Positions 1 to 7,911 of a stretch of DNA of 33,117 bases are shown piece after piece (position 1 is the stretch's first letter; every line of letters begins with the position of its first letter). The notes beneath the pieces were generated by a model that saw nothing but the letters and a program-made list of their open reading frames with translations, did no database searches and was not told the origin of the DNA. The position numbers were made by a program, and so were the translations under genes. Source of the DNA: Salsuginibacillus kocurii DSM 18087 (lineage in GTDB: Bacteria > Bacillota > Bacilli > Bacillales > Marinococcaceae); NCBI RefSeq assembly GCF_000377705.1, contig NZ_KB898639.1, forward strand, positions 1 to 33,117, given 5' to 3'.

Positions 1-95
1 GTCGTAAGAGGTATTACCTCTTACCTGCTGTAGTAAAAATTATTCCATTAGAAAGCGCTTTCGTCAATGAAATATTGGTAATTTTTCTAAAATTC
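1..95. repeat. 95-bp direct repeat, copy 1
   Basis: These bases are identical, position by position, to 8297-8391. The repeat carries a complete leftward promoter, a cre-like site and a 21-bp palindrome. The window starts on the first repeated base, so the repeat may extend further left. The 8.2 kb between the copies holds the suyAB-to-tauE genes. Confidence 0.95.
4..67 (-). promoter_or_regulatory. Leftward promoter/operator for an off-window gene (copy 1)
   Basis: Read leftward, the sequence has a -35 TTGACG (62-67), a 17-bp spacer and a -10 AATAAT (39-44). A cre-like site (50-64) lies in the spacer. A palindrome with 10-bp arms GTAAGAGGTA/TACCTCTTAC around one central base (4-24) lies just downstream of the predicted transcription start. 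The elements match those at 8300-8363. The gene it serves must start left of base 1. Confidence 0.6.
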
Positions 96-213
96 CGTCA
101 TCAGAAATTTTTATAAGGGTGATTAACGTTTATTTCCGTTGTGGATGTCTTTAAGGTCCCGGTCTCTTCCTTTTTCACATTGTGATAGCTACAACTCGAC
201 CTACACTTTTTTA
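96..213. other. Intergenic, AT-rich, no feature seen
   Basis: This stretch lies between the tauE-like stop and the repeated promoter. I found no ORF and no clear terminator hairpin, so transcription may read through leftward. Confidence 0.5.
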
Positions 214-978
214 TTAAAACAATTCAACCACCACGGTAATACTAATAAGCAACACCGTAATAGCTGTAATACGTTTTAAGAGAAGAGGAGGCATCTTCTT
301 TCCAAGGCGGCCTCCAAGCTGTGCTCCAATGATTCCTCCGATTACTAAAGCAATACCGGCCTGCAACGAAAACGCTTCTGTCGTTAACTTCATTAGGAAG
401 CTGCCGCTTGCAAGCAGCAAACAAGCTATCAGGCTTGTGCCAATTGCTTTTTTAATGTTGAGCCGGTACAAATAAACCATAAGAGGGACAAACAAAAACC
501 CGGCAGATAAACCTAACATTCCGCCTACAATACCTATCACAATGCCAAAAGCTATTGAAACTGCATACATAAGCTTTGAAAATTGGAATTCTTCATTTTC
601 ATAATGACGGTATGGAATAAACATAACCAGCGCCGCCAAAAAAGCCAGGACAGCAAAAAACCATCTTAATGCTTCATCGGTAATACTATGAGCAAGCACA
701 ACTCCCACCATTCCTCCAAAAAATGAAGGAACGCCCAAAGAGACCACCACTGGAAGATTGATTAATTTTTCACGCAAATAATAAAGGGACCCTGACAGCG
801 TAGCGAAAAAAGCCTGCATAATCGAAAAACCGGCAATCGTTTGCATCGTAAAATGAGTCTGCATCAAAAGAGGAGGAAACATGATCAAAAAGAAGATTAA
901 TATAATTCCTCCCCCAACCGATAGTAACCCGGTAATGATGCCACTCACGAGGCCGATCATAAACATTAAACCTATCAT
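214..978 (-). CDS. TauE/SafE-family membrane permease, probable sulfite exporter
   Basis: This is a 254-aa, almost wholly hydrophobic protein with about eight predicted membrane segments. It has two related halves, each opening with a glycine-rich motif (GLLSVGGG near residue 18 and GGMLGLSAG near residue 152), the usual TauE/SafE layout. Members of this family export sulfite or sulfoacetate, or take up anions. It is the last gene of a leftward operon headed by sulfo-lyase-like genes, so export of sulfite released in the cytoplasm is the best inference. The ATG overlaps the stop of a 20-codon ORF (TAATG), which suggests translational coupling. The exact substrate is not shown by sequence. Confidence 0.85.
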   Translation of the reverse strand: MIGLMFMIGLVSGIITGLLSVGGGIILIFFLIMFPPLLMQTHFTMQTIAGFSIMQAFFATLSGSLYYLREKLINLPVVVSLGVPSFFGGMVGVVLAHSITDEALRWFFAVLAFLAALVMFIPYRHYENEEFQFSKLMYAVSIAFGIVIGIVGGMLGLSAGFLFVPLMVYLYRLNIKKAIGTSLIACLLLASGSFLMKLTTEAFSLQAGIALVIGGIIGAQLGGRLGKKMPPLLLKRITAITVLLISITVVVELF

Positions 979-1040
979 TACTTCGCCCCGCTTTCCTTTA
1001 CCGGCCTGGCAGAGGCTTTGTCAGCTCGTAACTTTTTCAT
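978..1040 (-). CDS. Possible 20-aa leader peptide coupled to the TauE-like gene
   Basis: This short ORF (start MKKLRADKAS) begins 7 bases after the fumarase beta stop. It ends in TAATG, sharing a base with the start of the exporter gene. The exporter itself has only a poor Shine-Dalgarno sequence, so ribosomes ending here could re-initiate on it. The peptide is basic and matches no family I know. It may simply be spacer sequence. Confidence 0.3.
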   Translation of the reverse strand: MKKLRADKASARPVKESGAK

Positions 1041-1047
1041 TACTCAC

Positions 1048-1644
1048 TCACAAATTATTAATAATTTCATCTAAATTTTTGCGTGCTTCGTTTTTAACTT
1101 CTTGATATTTGTTGCCTCCATGAGAATCAATGGACACAATCAGAGGACCAAAGTCTTTCACTCTAAATTTCCATATGGCTTCAGGCATTAAATCCTCCCA
1201 CCATACGTCTTCAATTTCCTCTACTTGTGTAGTTTCGAGGGCTGCAGAGCCTCCCAGAATGGTGAAGTAGCAGCCTTTTTCATCGACTAAAGCCTGGCAG
1301 CCTTCTTCGAGTAAGCCGCCCTTCCCAATAATCACCCGCACCCCGTACGTATCCATGAGCCCCCTGGTAAAACGGTCCATGCGATAGCTCGTGGTTGTGC
1401 CTACACTTACTTTTTCATAAGTGCCATCTTCGAGTTTTTTAACCCCAGGTGCCGTGTGCAGGGCGATAGCACCATCTAACTGTGGAATCAAGTCATCAGG
1501 CAATTCCACTCCTTTATCAAACAGCCTGATCAAGTTAGCATCTCGTACGCCAAAAATAATCCCATCCAATGTCACGGTATCACCTGCTTGCAGCTGACTA
1601 ATATCCTCATCTGTAAGAGGAGCTTGCAACCTATAGTGAGCCAC
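1048..1644 (-). CDS. Class I fumarase / L-tartrate dehydratase-type beta subunit
   Basis: This 198-aa protein matches the C-terminal (beta) domain of iron-sulfur class I fumarases and of TtdB. Visible landmarks are SVGTTTSYRMDRF in the middle, the IIGKGGL turn, and PEAIWKFRVKDFGP near the C terminus. The start is GTG at 1644, preceded by AAAGGAGGAAGAAGC. With the alpha subunit directly upstream it should form an alpha-beta dehydratase holding an oxygen-sensitive 4Fe-4S cluster, adding or removing water on a C4 dicarboxylate. Bacilli normally use a class II fumarase in the TCA cycle, so an extra class I enzyme here points to a specialised substrate such as a substituted fumarate or tartrate. 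Confidence 0.88.
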   Translation of the reverse strand: MAHYRLQAPLTDEDISQLQAGDTVTLDGIIFGVRDANLIRLFDKGVELPDDLIPQLDGAIALHTAPGVKKLEDGTYEKVSVGTTTSYRMDRFTRGLMDTYGVRVIIGKGGLLEEGCQALVDEKGCYFTILGGSAALETTQVEEIEDVWWEDLMPEAIWKFRVKDFGPLIVSIDSHGGNKYQEVKNEARKNLDEIINNL

Positions 1645-1661
1645 GCTTCTTCCTCCTTTCG

Positions 1662-2576
1662 TTAATACGTAATAGCTGGAGCTTCATTTGAATCAAACAC
1701 CGCGCGCATTCTTCGAGCCGGCCAGCACATCATATTGACGGCTACCGGGTTCATTGTCATATGCGTATCTGCCGCTTCAATTTGTACCGCGAGAGCTGTG
1801 GTGCTACCGCCTAGGCCATGAGCGCCAATGCCGATTTCATTAATCTTTTCATAGAGTTCTTCTTCAAGCTTTCTCACTTCGGGGTCTGGGTTCGGCGAAG
1901 CCACTTCCCGCGCCGCTGCTTTTTTTGCAAGGGCCGCACATTTATCGGCTGACCCTCCAATCCCAATACCTACTATGGTCGGAGGGCAAGGGTTAGCCCC
2001 TGACTCAAAGACGCACTCTAATACATATTTTTTGATGCCTTCAATACCAGCTGCAGGCGTCAGCATCGTCATATAGCTCATATTCTCGGAGCCGGAACCT
2101 TTTGGTACAATTAACAGTTCAACTTCATTGCCGGGCACGAATTCATAATGCATGACAGGAACTTGATTCCCAGTAGAAGTTCCATGATTCTTACGGCTTA
2201 ACGTATTTACTATGCTGCTTCTTAGAGGGTGCTCCAATGTAGCTCTTTCTGTTCCTTTACGGACTGCTTCCTCTAAACGCAATCCGTCCAAACGAACTTG
2301 GTTTCCTATTTTGACAAAGTACACAGGGATCCCCGTATCTTGGCAGATAAGAAGTTTCTCATCATCTGCGGTGGAAACAGTTTTAATCAACGTCTCCAGG
2401 ATTTCTTTCCCGCTTTCCAGTTCTTCATTTTCATACGCTTTTTCTAATGCTGTTCGAACATCAGGAGGCAAGTCTTTCAGCGATTCAATATACAATGTTT
2501 TGCATGCTTCTTCTACATGTTTATAAAAACTATCATCGGCATGCCATACCTCGAGATTTTTGGCCGGAGTACTCAT
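1662..2576 (-). CDS. Class I fumarase / L-tartrate dehydratase-type alpha subunit
   Basis: This 304-aa protein is the N-terminal-type subunit of a two-subunit class I hydrolyase. Three cysteines fit the 4Fe-4S ligands of the family: Cys78 in ICQDTG, Cys197 in NPCPP and Cys284 in MMCWPARR. The NHGTSTGNQVP motif near residue 130 and GIGIGGSADKCA near 204 are also typical. I choose the ATG at 2576 because AAGGAGGAGAAAG precedes it closely; a start 21 bases upstream has no such site. The genes for the beta subunit (17-base gap downstream) and the flavoprotein (27-base gap upstream) are in the same operon. The order dehydrogenase then hydratase suggests sequential oxidation and hydration of one C4 diacid. 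Confidence 0.9.
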   Translation of the reverse strand: MSTPAKNLEVWHADDSFYKHVEEACKTLYIESLKDLPPDVRTALEKAYENEELESGKEILETLIKTVSTADDEKLLICQDTGIPVYFVKIGNQVRLDGLRLEEAVRKGTERATLEHPLRSSIVNTLSRKNHGTSTGNQVPVMHYEFVPGNEVELLIVPKGSGSENMSYMTMLTPAAGIEGIKKYVLECVFESGANPCPPTIVGIGIGGSADKCAALAKKAAAREVASPNPDPEVRKLEEELYEKINEIGIGAHGLGGSTTALAVQIEAADTHMTMNPVAVNMMCWPARRMRAVFDSNEAPAITY

Positions 2577-2603
2577 ATCACTTTCTCCTCCTTGCAAACA
2601 TAG

Positions 2604-4325
2604 TTAATTAGACACCAATTCAATCTTATGGCCTTTAATATCTCCAACTTGAATTCGGTTTTGAACCACGTCTTCTGTCCAGGTTGCCTGGTCTTTTTGC
2701 ACAAACACATTTTTCAACCACGCCTCGTCATCACTTTCAGGATAGTCTTCACGGTAGTGGGACCCTCTGCTCTCTTTTCGCAGCAACGCGCTTTCTGCCA
2801 CCATTTTTGCTACTGTGACCAAATTTCTGACGTTCAAATATTCCTGCCACGTTAGGTTATACATTCTCGGTCCTTTCACAGAGACCCGTTTCACTCTTTC
2901 TTCTAAATCGGCAATTCCTTCCACCGCTTCCTGCAGCGCTTTTTCATTTCGTACTAAACCTGCTTTTTCCCACATTAGATTTTTCAGATCATTTCGAATA
3001 TAAAACGGATTCTCTCCTTCTTCCCGGTCAAAAGGCGTCATGACATTTTCTATAATTTCTTGAACCTGTATATCAGAATATGCTCGCAATTCGCTGGCCT
3101 GTTGGACATAAGCAGCAGCTGCGTCGCCTGCCCTGGCTCCAAATACAGTCGAATCACAAACTCCGTTTCCGCCTAAGCGGTTTGCCCCATGTACACCGCC
3201 GGCATCTTCTCCAGCTACAAATAATCCTTCTATACTGGATTCATTATTTTCATTTACATGAACCCCTCCCATTTGGAAATGGGCTGCTGGTGAGATTTCT
3301 ACTGGTTCTTGGCTGAGATCTTTTCCAACATCAAAACATCGCTCTACCATACCCGGGAACATTTCGCGGACGTTTTCTTTCCCAAGGTGAGAGACATCCA
3401 CATAAACACCTTCAAGCTGCGTTCCGCGCCCTTCCATAATTTCCATGTAAGCTGCACGTGAGACGCGGTCCCGCGTGGAACGTTCCATGCGTTCCGGGTC
3501 GTAGCGTTCCATAAACCGTTCTCCATGCACGTTCATCAAATAACCGCCAGCGCCGCGGAGGCCTTCTTCAAGCACTCCTCCATTTAATCTCGAGTTTTCA
3601 GCAAGCAGGCCGGTGGGGTGGAACTGCATCATTTCCATGTCAAGAAAAGCGGTGCCGGCCCGGTAGCACATGGCCATGCCGTCCCCTGCTTTTTCCAGGC
3701 TCGGCGTGGCAATTTTATACATTGTAGCAGCGCCACCGGTACCTACAATGACTGCTTTGCTTTGCACAACGATGAATTCGCCAGTATTCATGGCTAACAT
3801 TAGACAGCCTGCCACGCGGTTATTTTCATCGACAAGCAGCTCAATAGCTCTTACTTCATCCCATGCAGCGACGTTCGGCTTCGCATACAATTGATCCCGC
3901 ATTCTTGAAATAATTTCGATTCCTGTTAAATCCCCTTTATGAACCGTGCGGTCAAACGACTGACCCGCGAATGGTTTTTGATGCACAGTGCCATCTTCAT
4001 TGCGGTCGAAAAAGACCCCCATTTTCGTTTCCAATTCCTGGATACGCTTCGGGGCGTCATTGACAAGCGTCCAAGCCATTTCCTGGTTATTAATGGCCCC
4101 GCCCCCTTTGATGGTGTCGTAAAAATGCTTCTCTACTGAATCATCCGGGTGGAGAACCACATTATAGCCGCCCTGCACCATGCGCGTGCACCCGCTTTTA
4201 CCGATCATTCCTTTTGCCGCGATAATAATATCCAAATCAGGATCTGAGTCAATTGCATGGTGAGCTGCAAATAACCCGGCTCCCCCACTGCCGAGAATGA
4301 GTATATCGGTCTGAACATGTTCCAT
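2604..4325 (-). CDS. Fumarate reductase/succinate dehydrogenase-like flavoprotein subunit, atypical
   Basis: This 573-aa flavoprotein has the FAD-binding GSGGAG near residue 12, FHPTG at 235-239, a catalytic-type Arg285 (TRDRVS), His349 (AAHFQMGG), Arg383 (HGANRLGGN) and a C-terminal RGSHYREDYP. These fit the SdhA/FrdA fold and active site. Two features are unusual. The region that carries the FAD-linking histidine in E. coli FrdA (SHTVAAEGG) reads KSGCTRMVQGG here, so FAD is probably bound non-covalently. The Thr-Glu pair that contacts the substrate carboxylate reads Glu253-Glu254, and the following RGEGG is RGAGG. It forms a complex with the two genes upstream. The substrate may be a modified succinate or fumarate rather than succinate itself. 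Confidence 0.85.
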   Translation of the reverse strand: MEHVQTDILILGSGGAGLFAAHHAIDSDPDLDIIIAAKGMIGKSGCTRMVQGGYNVVLHPDDSVEKHFYDTIKGGGAINNQEMAWTLVNDAPKRIQELETKMGVFFDRNEDGTVHQKPFAGQSFDRTVHKGDLTGIEIISRMRDQLYAKPNVAAWDEVRAIELLVDENNRVAGCLMLAMNTGEFIVVQSKAVIVGTGGAATMYKIATPSLEKAGDGMAMCYRAGTAFLDMEMMQFHPTGLLAENSRLNGGVLEEGLRGAGGYLMNVHGERFMERYDPERMERSTRDRVSRAAYMEIMEGRGTQLEGVYVDVSHLGKENVREMFPGMVERCFDVGKDLSQEPVEISPAAHFQMGGVHVNENNESSIEGLFVAGEDAGGVHGANRLGGNGVCDSTVFGARAGDAAAAYVQQASELRAYSDIQVQEIIENVMTPFDREEGENPFYIRNDLKNLMWEKAGLVRNEKALQEAVEGIADLEERVKRVSVKGPRMYNLTWQEYLNVRNLVTVAKMVAESALLRKESRGSHYREDYPESDDEAWLKNVFVQKDQATWTEDVVQNRIQVGDIKGHKIELVSN

Positions 4326-4354
4326 TCCCTTTTCACCTCTTTGCTTGAATAAGA

Positions 4355-4717
4355 CTACGTAACAATCACATAGAAGCTAAGCACAAACAGCAAGCTTCCC
4401 AGAATGGTAAATATGGTAAATATGCTGCGATTATCCTTCACCACACCAGCATCAATCAAAAGGACTCGAATTCCATAAAGAGAATGAAATATGACTGCAA
4501 ATAAAAGCAACGAATCCACAAAAGCGTTCACGTGCAATGCTGTAATAAATGGTCCGCCGGGTAAATCCCCTACCATGGCATACCCACTGTAAATTTTTAA
4601 AGGCAGCAGGACCACTAGCATAACGGCAGTAATACGCTGAATCAGCCAAGCAATATACCCTACAAATGGACGCTGCTTCACCTCTGGTTCGGCAGCTTTT
4701 TGGGCGGTTGTCGCCAT
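4355..4717 (-). CDS. Succinate dehydrogenase-type membrane anchor (cytochrome b subunit)
   Basis: This 120-aa protein has three predicted membrane segments (about residues 22-46, 58-80 and 98-118). The motif FHSLYGIRVLLID (77-89) matches the SdhC signature H-x3-GIR-x3-D, in which the His is a heme ligand. RPFVGYIAWLIQRITA near the N terminus resembles the quinone-site region of SdhC. Bacillus SdhC is about 200 aa with five segments; this is a single short anchor of the kind normally paired as SdhC and SdhD, yet no second anchor gene is present. The start is well supported by GGGAGGAACCAAC. It should pass electrons from the flavoprotein and iron-sulfur subunits to menaquinone, or the reverse. 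Confidence 0.8.
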   Translation of the reverse strand: MATTAQKAAEPEVKQRPFVGYIAWLIQRITAVMLVVLLPLKIYSGYAMVGDLPGGPFITALHVNAFVDSLLLFAVIFHSLYGIRVLLIDAGVVKDNRSIFTIFTILGSLLFVLSFYVIVT

Positions 4718-4744
4718 GTTGGTTCCTCCCTTTCCTCTAATTTA

Positions 4745-5464
4745 TTACCATTTCAACCCTACTGTTTTTTTCAATTTCTTTGTTTTAATTTTTTGGATAG
4801 TTTCCATCGGATTGATCCCTTTTGGACAAACTTCTAAACACGCCCCAAAGGAATGGCACTCAAATACCCCTTCTTCTCCGGTCACCATGTCCAATCGTTC
4901 GGAGCGAGCACCGTCTCGTTCGTCTGCAATTAAATTATGTGCACGACTCAAGGCCGCTGGTCCCATATATTCACCATCTCTAATTGACACAGCATCACAA
5001 GACTGATAGCAAAGACCACACGTAATACAATCTGAATTGTTATCAATCACTTCTCTGCTTTTTGCATGTTTCGGAATAATTGCGAATTCGTCCGTATCTT
5101 CCTTAGGTACAAAATACGGCTTCACTTTCTTCCAGCTGTCAAAAAACGGTTCCATGTCAACAGCTACATCTTTAATGACAGGGAAACTGCGCATTGGTTC
5201 TACTAAAATTTCATCGCCAAGCTCTTCTACCTTTGTCCGGCAAGCCAGGCGTCCCCGGCCGTTAATCATCATTCCGCAAGTGCCACACATTCCAAGCCGG
5301 CATGCACACCGAAACGAAAGAGACGGATCTTGATCCTCTACAATCAAAAACAATGTATCAAGTACAGTCATATTATCTTTCGGCGTGATACTGTATGTTT
5401 CATAACGAGGCTGCTCATCTTCCGAGGGGATGAATCGCATAACGGAGACTTTGACCTCTTCCAT
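4745..5464 (-). CDS. Succinate dehydrogenase/fumarate reductase iron-sulfur subunit
   Basis: This 239-aa protein carries all three expected clusters. The 2Fe-2S ligands are Cys55, Cys60, Cys63 and Cys75 (C-x4-C-x2-C-x11-C). Cys146, Cys149, Cys152 and Cys156 (CITCGLCYQSC), with Cys203, Cys209 and Cys213 (CHSFGACLEVCPKG), form the 4Fe-4S and 3Fe-4S sites. The spacing is that of SdhB/FrdB. The start ATG follows AAAGGGGAACTAATA. Gene order here is B-C-A, whereas the B. subtilis operon is C-A-B, which suggests an accessory complex rather than the housekeeping one. A 55-base gap without terminator separates it from the upstream dehydrogenase, so the operon probably continues. Confidence 0.92.
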   Translation of the reverse strand: MEEVKVSVMRFIPSEDEQPRYETYSITPKDNMTVLDTLFLIVEDQDPSLSFRCACRLGMCGTCGMMINGRGRLACRTKVEELGDEILVEPMRSFPVIKDVAVDMEPFFDSWKKVKPYFVPKEDTDEFAIIPKHAKSREVIDNNSDCITCGLCYQSCDAVSIRDGEYMGPAALSRAHNLIADERDGARSERLDMVTGEEGVFECHSFGACLEVCPKGINPMETIQKIKTKKLKKTVGLKW

Positions 5465-5519
5465 TATTAGTTCCCCTTTCTATTTAAGTTAGTTTGGGTA
5501 CCACTCATTAAATCATGAT

Positions 5520-6464
5520 TCACACGCGACAAAGTGACTTCTGTCCATTTAATTCATGTAAAACTTCTTCAGCTACCATAATGGAAGTTCGTTGTTGGGA
5601 CTGTTCGGTCAAACCTGAAATATGAGGAGTTAATAGGACATTTTCAAGATTAAAGATTGGATGCTCTTTAGCAGGGGGCTCTTGTTGAAAAACATCGAGA
5701 ATAGCAAATGTTTTTGGGTTAGCAGATAAAAAGGAATATAAATCAGGTTCGTTAATGATTCCACCACGAGAAGTGTTTATAATCGTTACGTTTTCTTTCA
5801 TCTTGTTTAATTCATTTTCGCCAATTAAGTTTTCAGTATGTTTATTGAAGGGGACATGGAGAGTGATAAAATTGCTCTCTTCTAAAACGTTTTCAAAGCT
5901 TCTGCTTTCAAGCCCGACTTCGTGGAACGCATAATCAAATGGAGCCATAAACGGGTCATAACCTACAACATTCATTCCTAAAGCCTTTGCACGGCGTGCC
6001 AGCCGCATGCCAATTTCTCCAAGGCCGATAAACCCGATGGTTTTCCCGAATACTTCTTCCCCGGTATAGGTTCTGCGGTCCCATTTCCCTGCTTTAACTG
6101 ATGCGGTGACATCAAACAAGTTACGGCTTTTCATTAAAATCGTACTAAGCACATATTCAGATACAGAAATAGCATTTGCATTTCTAGCAAATACAACAGG
6201 AATTTCTTTCGACCGAGCAGCTTCTAAGTCAATATTATCAAGGCCCACTCCAAGTCTTCCGATCACTTTCAGGTTAGGCGCATGAGTGAGAAGCTCTTCA
6301 TCCACCTGCGTTTGATTTCGTACGATCAGAGCTTCAGCCTTTTCCAAAGAAACCAGGAGTTGTTCTCTGTCTTTCCAAAGTGAAGGCTCATACGTAACAT
6401 CAGCGTGCTGCTTCAGCAAATTAATTCCTTCAGGCCAGTTCATTTCAGTAATGACTACTTTCAT
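5520..6464 (-). CDS. D-2-hydroxyacid dehydrogenase, SlcC/PGDH-like; candidate (S)-sulfolactate dehydrogenase
   Basis: This 314-aa protein is an NAD-dependent dehydrogenase of the 3-phosphoglycerate dehydrogenase family. It has the Rossmann motif GLGEIG (147-152) and the catalytic triad Arg233 (TSRGG), Glu262 (FQQEPP) and His281 (TPHISG). It lacks the C-terminal ACT domain of biosynthetic SerA. In Chromohalobacter salexigens the (S)-sulfolactate dehydrogenase SlcC belongs to this family and sits with ComC and SuyAB, as here. That context makes oxidation of a sulfonated hydroxy acid likely, but glyoxylate/hydroxypyruvate reductase activity cannot be excluded. The start has AAGGAGTGAAGTGA just after an inverted repeat and a T-run, which may control expression. 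Confidence 0.75.
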   Translation of the reverse strand: MKVVITEMNWPEGINLLKQHADVTYEPSLWKDREQLLVSLEKAEALIVRNQTQVDEELLTHAPNLKVIGRLGVGLDNIDLEAARSKEIPVVFARNANAISVSEYVLSTILMKSRNLFDVTASVKAGKWDRRTYTGEEVFGKTIGFIGLGEIGMRLARRAKALGMNVVGYDPFMAPFDYAFHEVGLESRSFENVLEESNFITLHVPFNKHTENLIGENELNKMKENVTIINTSRGGIINEPDLYSFLSANPKTFAILDVFQQEPPAKEHPIFNLENVLLTPHISGLTEQSQQRTSIMVAEEVLHELNGQKSLCRV

Positions 6465-6741
6465 TCACTTCACTCCTTAAAAAAACTGCTTTTGCCTCTA
6501 TTCACTCCCTCTCACTTTTGTGTTGAACACTCTTTTTATTTCGAATGTCAGCACGCTTAGATATTGGACTGATGGCAAAAGCAGTTTTAGTTGCCCCGAT
6601 AGTGGGAATGTTAAAAATACTTATTCTGTTCAAGTTATAATGATAATCCTTTTACAGGCAGAGAAGAAATCATTCGAGTCTTCTTCTTTTACCTAGAAAG
6701 GAGTGCTGTTCTCATTCTGACATGGAAGAAGAGGATCTAAA
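6465..6741. other. Long intergenic spacer between suyB-like and slcC-like genes
   Basis: These 277 bases contain no convincing ORF. They hold the inverted repeat described at 6482-6588, directly before the slcC-like ribosome binding site. The rest is AT-rich and I could not place a promoter with confidence. The gap is far longer than any other within this gene run, so the downstream genes may have separate control. Confidence 0.5.
6482..6588 (-). repeat. Perfect 15-bp inverted repeat closing a 77-nt insert; possible structured leader/attenuator
   Basis: Read leftward, AAAACTGCTTTTGCC (6588-6574) pairs perfectly with GGCAAAAGCAGTTTT (6496-6482). The second arm runs into seven Ts and then the AAGGAG site of the slcC-like gene. 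Inside are two small hairpins, TCAG/CTGA and GTGTT-CA-ACAC. This could be a terminator-like attenuator or RNA element in the leader. It could instead be a small inverted-repeat element; I see no target duplication. Confidence 0.45.
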
Positions 6742-7911
6742 TTAAATGCTGACTCCCGTCCTGTGAATCGCAAAGCCGGTATGTTCCTGCAGGATTTCTG
6801 CTTTCGTCAGTTTACCGTTACATGTTTCCATGACTTCGTCATAAATTTGATCCCCGGCATCCTGCAGGCTTAAGTCTCCGTTAAAGATATCGCTCAAGTC
6901 GAGCTCCATCGTATCTTCCATCGCTTCAAAGGAGTTCACGTTGCTGGTAATACGGATCGTTGGCATGATTGGATGATTGATCACGTGGCCGCCGCCTGTG
7001 CTAAAGACGAGCACTTGCGCGCCTGCCGCCGCGATGCCTGTAATCGATTCGCTGCCGTGGCCTGGCGTGTACATGATATAAAGGCCGGAATCATCAGTCG
7101 GCTGCTCCCCGTAATCAATCAAGCCGTTGATCGGTGCTGAACCGCTCTTCTGATAGGCGCCAAGGGACTTTTCTTCAATACTGCTCAAGCCCCCCATAAT
7201 GTTATCGCCTGTCGGCTGAGAACCGCGGATGTCTTCACCGCTTGCCAACGCGCGCTGTTCAAATCCATCGATGGCAGCGACAACATCATCACCTACAGCT
7301 GCCGTGACCGCCCGATCCCGAATATGGTCTTCAGCGCCCATTAACTCGGTCACCTCAGCCAGGATGGAGCGTCCGCCCTGGTTCACGATGCGATCGGAGC
7401 AGTGGCCGAGGGCTGGATTTGAACCAAGCCCGGAGGTTGTATCCGAGGTCCCGCAGTTCAAGCCGAATAACAGCTTCGATACGTCCACCGGCTCGCGCGT
7501 CAAGCTGGAAAGTTCGCGTTTCATGTTCATCGCTTTGCGCAAAGCTTGGGCTGTGGCTTCAATCGCGCCATTGGAGTGACGAATGTTTACGATCTCAACC
7601 GGCTTTCCGGTCTTTTGAATCTCATGAGCGATTTCTTCCGCGGTACAGCCTTCCTCCCGGAAGTGGTCAATCACGATGACACCGCCTACGTTCGGGTTCT
7701 TCCCTGTCCCTACCAGCGTGTGGAACGTCGTCCGCAAGTCCGGACGGACTTGGCAGCGGCCGAGTGGATGCGTGATCGCTACAGCGCCTTCGATGCTGTC
7801 CGCCACCCGCTCTGCCGTCGAGTTCGCATAAATCGTTCCTGATAAAATAAGTAACGTGTTTCGAATCCCTACACTGCCATCCGGTCGCACATATCCTTGA
7901 AATTGGCCCAT
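6742..7911 (-). CDS. suyB: UxaA-family large subunit, probable (2R)-sulfolactate sulfo-lyase beta (SuyB-like)
   Basis: This 389-aa protein is the large catalytic subunit of the altronate/galactarate dehydratase-sulfo-lyase family. Typical motifs are GYVRPDGSVGIRN at the N terminus, THPLGRCQV, FGLNCGTSDTTSG in the middle and VFSTGGGHVINHP toward the C terminus. In altronate dehydratase the small SAF domain is usually fused to this part; a separate small subunit, as here, is the SuyA + SuyB arrangement. SuyAB cleaves (R)-sulfolactate to pyruvate and sulfite. Its ATG overlaps the SuyA-like stop (TAATG), with AAGGAGG inside the end of that gene. A TauE-type exporter and SlcC- and ComC-like enzymes support a sulfonate substrate, but a sugar-acid dehydratase remains possible. 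Confidence 0.72.
   Translation of the reverse strand: MGQFQGYVRPDGSVGIRNTLLILSGTIYANSTAERVADSIEGAVAITHPLGRCQVRPDLRTTFHTLVGTGKNPNVGGVIVIDHFREEGCTAEEIAHEIQKTGKPVEIVNIRHSNGAIEATAQALRKAMNMKRELSSLTREPVDVSKLLFGLNCGTSDTTSGLGSNPALGHCSDRIVNQGGRSILAEVTELMGAEDHIRDRAVTAAVGDDVVAAIDGFEQRALASGEDIRGSQPTGDNIMGGLSSIEEKSLGAYQKSGSAPINGLIDYGEQPTDDSGLYIMYTPGHGSESITGIAAAGAQVLVFSTGGGHVINHPIMPTIRITSNVNSFEAMEDTMELDLSDIFNGDLSLQDAGDQIYDEVMETCNGKLTKAEILQEHTGFAIHRTGVSI

Noticed and set aside
6703-6744. Rightward mini-ORF after AAAGGAG near 6698
   Set aside because: Only a few codons with poor spacing from the site; not a credible gene.
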